Below, piece after piece: positions 5,486 through 5,991 of a DNA stretch of 5,991 nt. The stretch covers positions 1-5,991 of the forward strand of contig JALNXC010000090.1 in assembly GCA_023230535.1 (NCBI GenBank), read 5' to 3'. A program made the position numbers and the translations under genes. The notes beneath the pieces are model-generated. The model was not told the origin of the DNA and ran no database searches. It saw only the letters and a program-made list of their open reading frames with translations. Position 1 is the first letter of the stretch, and every line of letters begins with the position of its first letter. The DNA comes from Alkaliphilus sp. Lineage in GTDB: Bacteria > Bacillota > Clostridia > Peptostreptococcales > Natronincolaceae.

Positions 5486-5634
5486 CAATATATAGTTGAC
5501 GGAGGCAGTTATCCCTATGATTTCCCATGGACATACAACTGAACGGGGTTACATATGCTCTTTAAAAAAATCCGGCCTTTTATAATTTTACTATAATTCC
5601 GCTAAGATGCCTTTTTTCAAATTCAGGCATCCTG

Positions 5635-5670
5635 ATATACGGCCAAATATACGGCCAAATATACGGCCAA
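5635..5670 (+). repeat. Three exact tandem copies of a 12-bp unit
   Basis: ATATACGGCCAA is repeated without a change at 5635-5646, 5647-5658 and 5659-5670, about 50 bases upstream of the -35 box of the Rrf2-family gene. Copies are spaced slightly more than one helical turn apart. It is non-coding in any convincing frame; a 21-codon reverse frame reading through it lacks a ribosome binding site. Confidence 0.9.
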
Positions 5671-5722
5671 TAATGCAGTTACAATTACCATAAAAAATAC
5701 AGATTAAAATTATTAATTAATG

Positions 5723-5751
5723 TTGACAAAAATGGTAGGGTATACTATAAT
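5723..5751 (+). promoter_or_regulatory. Consensus sigma-A promoter of the Rrf2-family regulator
   Basis: TTGACA (5723-5728), 17 bases, TATAAT (5746-5751) is a perfect match to the vegetative consensus. The spacer contains the palindrome GTATAC (5740-5745), directly before the -10 box, where an autorepressing regulator might bind. An estimated 40-odd base leader precedes the ribosome binding site GGAGG at 5789-5793. Confidence 0.88.
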
Positions 5752-5800
5752 TATTGAAGAATTCCTATCATTTTACTTGGGATTAGAGGGAGGGGGAAAA

Positions 5801-5991
5801 TTGAAACTTTCTACCAAAGGAAGATACGGTTTAAAGGCTATGTTTGATTTAGCAATACATGATGGGGAAGGGCCCATTCCTCTTAATAGCATCGCCGAAA
5901 GACAGCGGGTTTCGGAACACTACTTGGAACAACTCATCGCCGAACTCAGAAAATCGGGATTGGTTAAAAGCGTAAGGGGTGCACAGGGGGG
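5801..5991 (+). CDS. iscR: Rrf2-family transcriptional regulator, IscR-like (3' end outside window)
   Basis: The first 63 residues of a winged-helix regulator are visible. The opening MKLSTKGRYGLKAMFDLA is the Rrf2 family hallmark, and VSEHYLEQLIAELRKSGLVKSVRGAQGG is its recognition helix and wing start. In Clostridia such a gene commonly leads an iron-sulfur assembly operon (cysteine desulfurase and scaffold), which would lie beyond the window. The start is TTG, set 7 bases after GGAGG (5789-5793); the next ATG, at codon 14, would remove the conserved KLSTKGRYG. The three cysteines that would bind a [2Fe-2S] cluster fall outside the window, so IscR cannot be separated here from CymR or other Rrf2 proteins. 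The strong promoter is likely autoregulated. Confidence 0.88.
   Translation, partial: MKLSTKGRYGLKAMFDLAIHDGEGPIPLNSIAERQRVSEHYLEQLIAELRKSGLVKSVRGAQG

Larger units (their letters stand above)
5413..5720. other. Intergenic region without a convincing gene
   Basis: I see no gene of normal size here. The stretch holds a hairpin (5453-5474), a GTCAA/TTGAC palindrome (5484-5500), an inverted repeat GATGCC/GGCATC with a 14-base loop (5606-5631) and a 12-bp tandem repeat (5635-5670). Several short frames follow good ribosome binding sites: ATG at 5466 (9 codons), ATG at 5518 (22 codons) and ATG at 5438 (34 codons, poor site). None has recognisable protein features. It may be decayed coding sequence or a structured leader region. 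Confidence 0.6.

Noticed and set aside
5518..5583. Remnant of a ClpP-like start (frame containing TTERGY and SLKK)
   Set aside because: Similarity is limited to a few residues and no further ClpP sequence follows.
5630..5690. Reverse-strand 21-codon hydrophobic peptide with LAVY repeats
   Set aside because: It has no ribosome binding site and is fully explained by the 12-bp tandem repeat.

Overview
The window looks like chromosomal DNA of a low-GC, endospore-forming Firmicute, most likely a member of the Clostridia. The reasons are AT-rich intergenic DNA, strong AGGAGG-type ribosome binding sites, a folate (folB-folK) operon end, a YkwD-type CAP-domain protein, cysteine-rich proteins that look like clostridial spore or envelope proteins, and an Rrf2/IscR-type regulator. 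I cannot name the species from the sequence.

Layout. (1) Positions 1-1138, plus strand: the 3' end of folB, complete folK, and a small HD-domain hydrolase. The three overlap by a few bases and form one translationally coupled operon that ends at a bidirectional terminator (about 1146-1191). (2) Positions 1272-5412: four separately transcribed accessory genes. They are a minus-strand beta-propeller-like protein with a hexapeptide repeat and a C-terminal coiled coil; a divergent plus-strand cysteine-rich protein with a GPQ-type hexapeptide repeat; a convergent minus-strand secreted CAP/SCP-domain protein with a proline-rich linker; and a divergent plus-strand, extremely acidic small protein. 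A REP-like cluster of palindromes (about 4789-4949) lies between the last two. (3) Positions 5413-5800: an intergenic stretch of almost 400 bases with a hairpin, three exact 12-bp tandem repeats and a perfect consensus sigma-A promoter. It leads into (4) the start of an IscR-like Rrf2 regulator (5801-5991), cut by the window edge.

How the genes may work together. FolB and FolK catalyse consecutive steps of tetrahydrofolate synthesis; the HD protein is a frequent uncharacterised type of neighbour. The accessory block shares an architecture of one folded domain plus a low-complexity or repetitive segment. Two of its genes have AC-N16-CATA promoter-like sequences of the mother-cell sigma-K type. 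I infer a role in the spore surface or cell envelope, but the sequence does not prove it. The regulator at the end probably opens an iron-sulfur cluster (isc/nif-like) operon lying outside the window.

Three translation starts are set inside longer open frames by the position of the Shine-Dalgarno (2870 minus, 4692 minus, 5056 plus). The most unusual items are the uncharacterised repeat-bearing divergent pair (1272-3812), the REP-like palindrome cluster, and the acidic protein.
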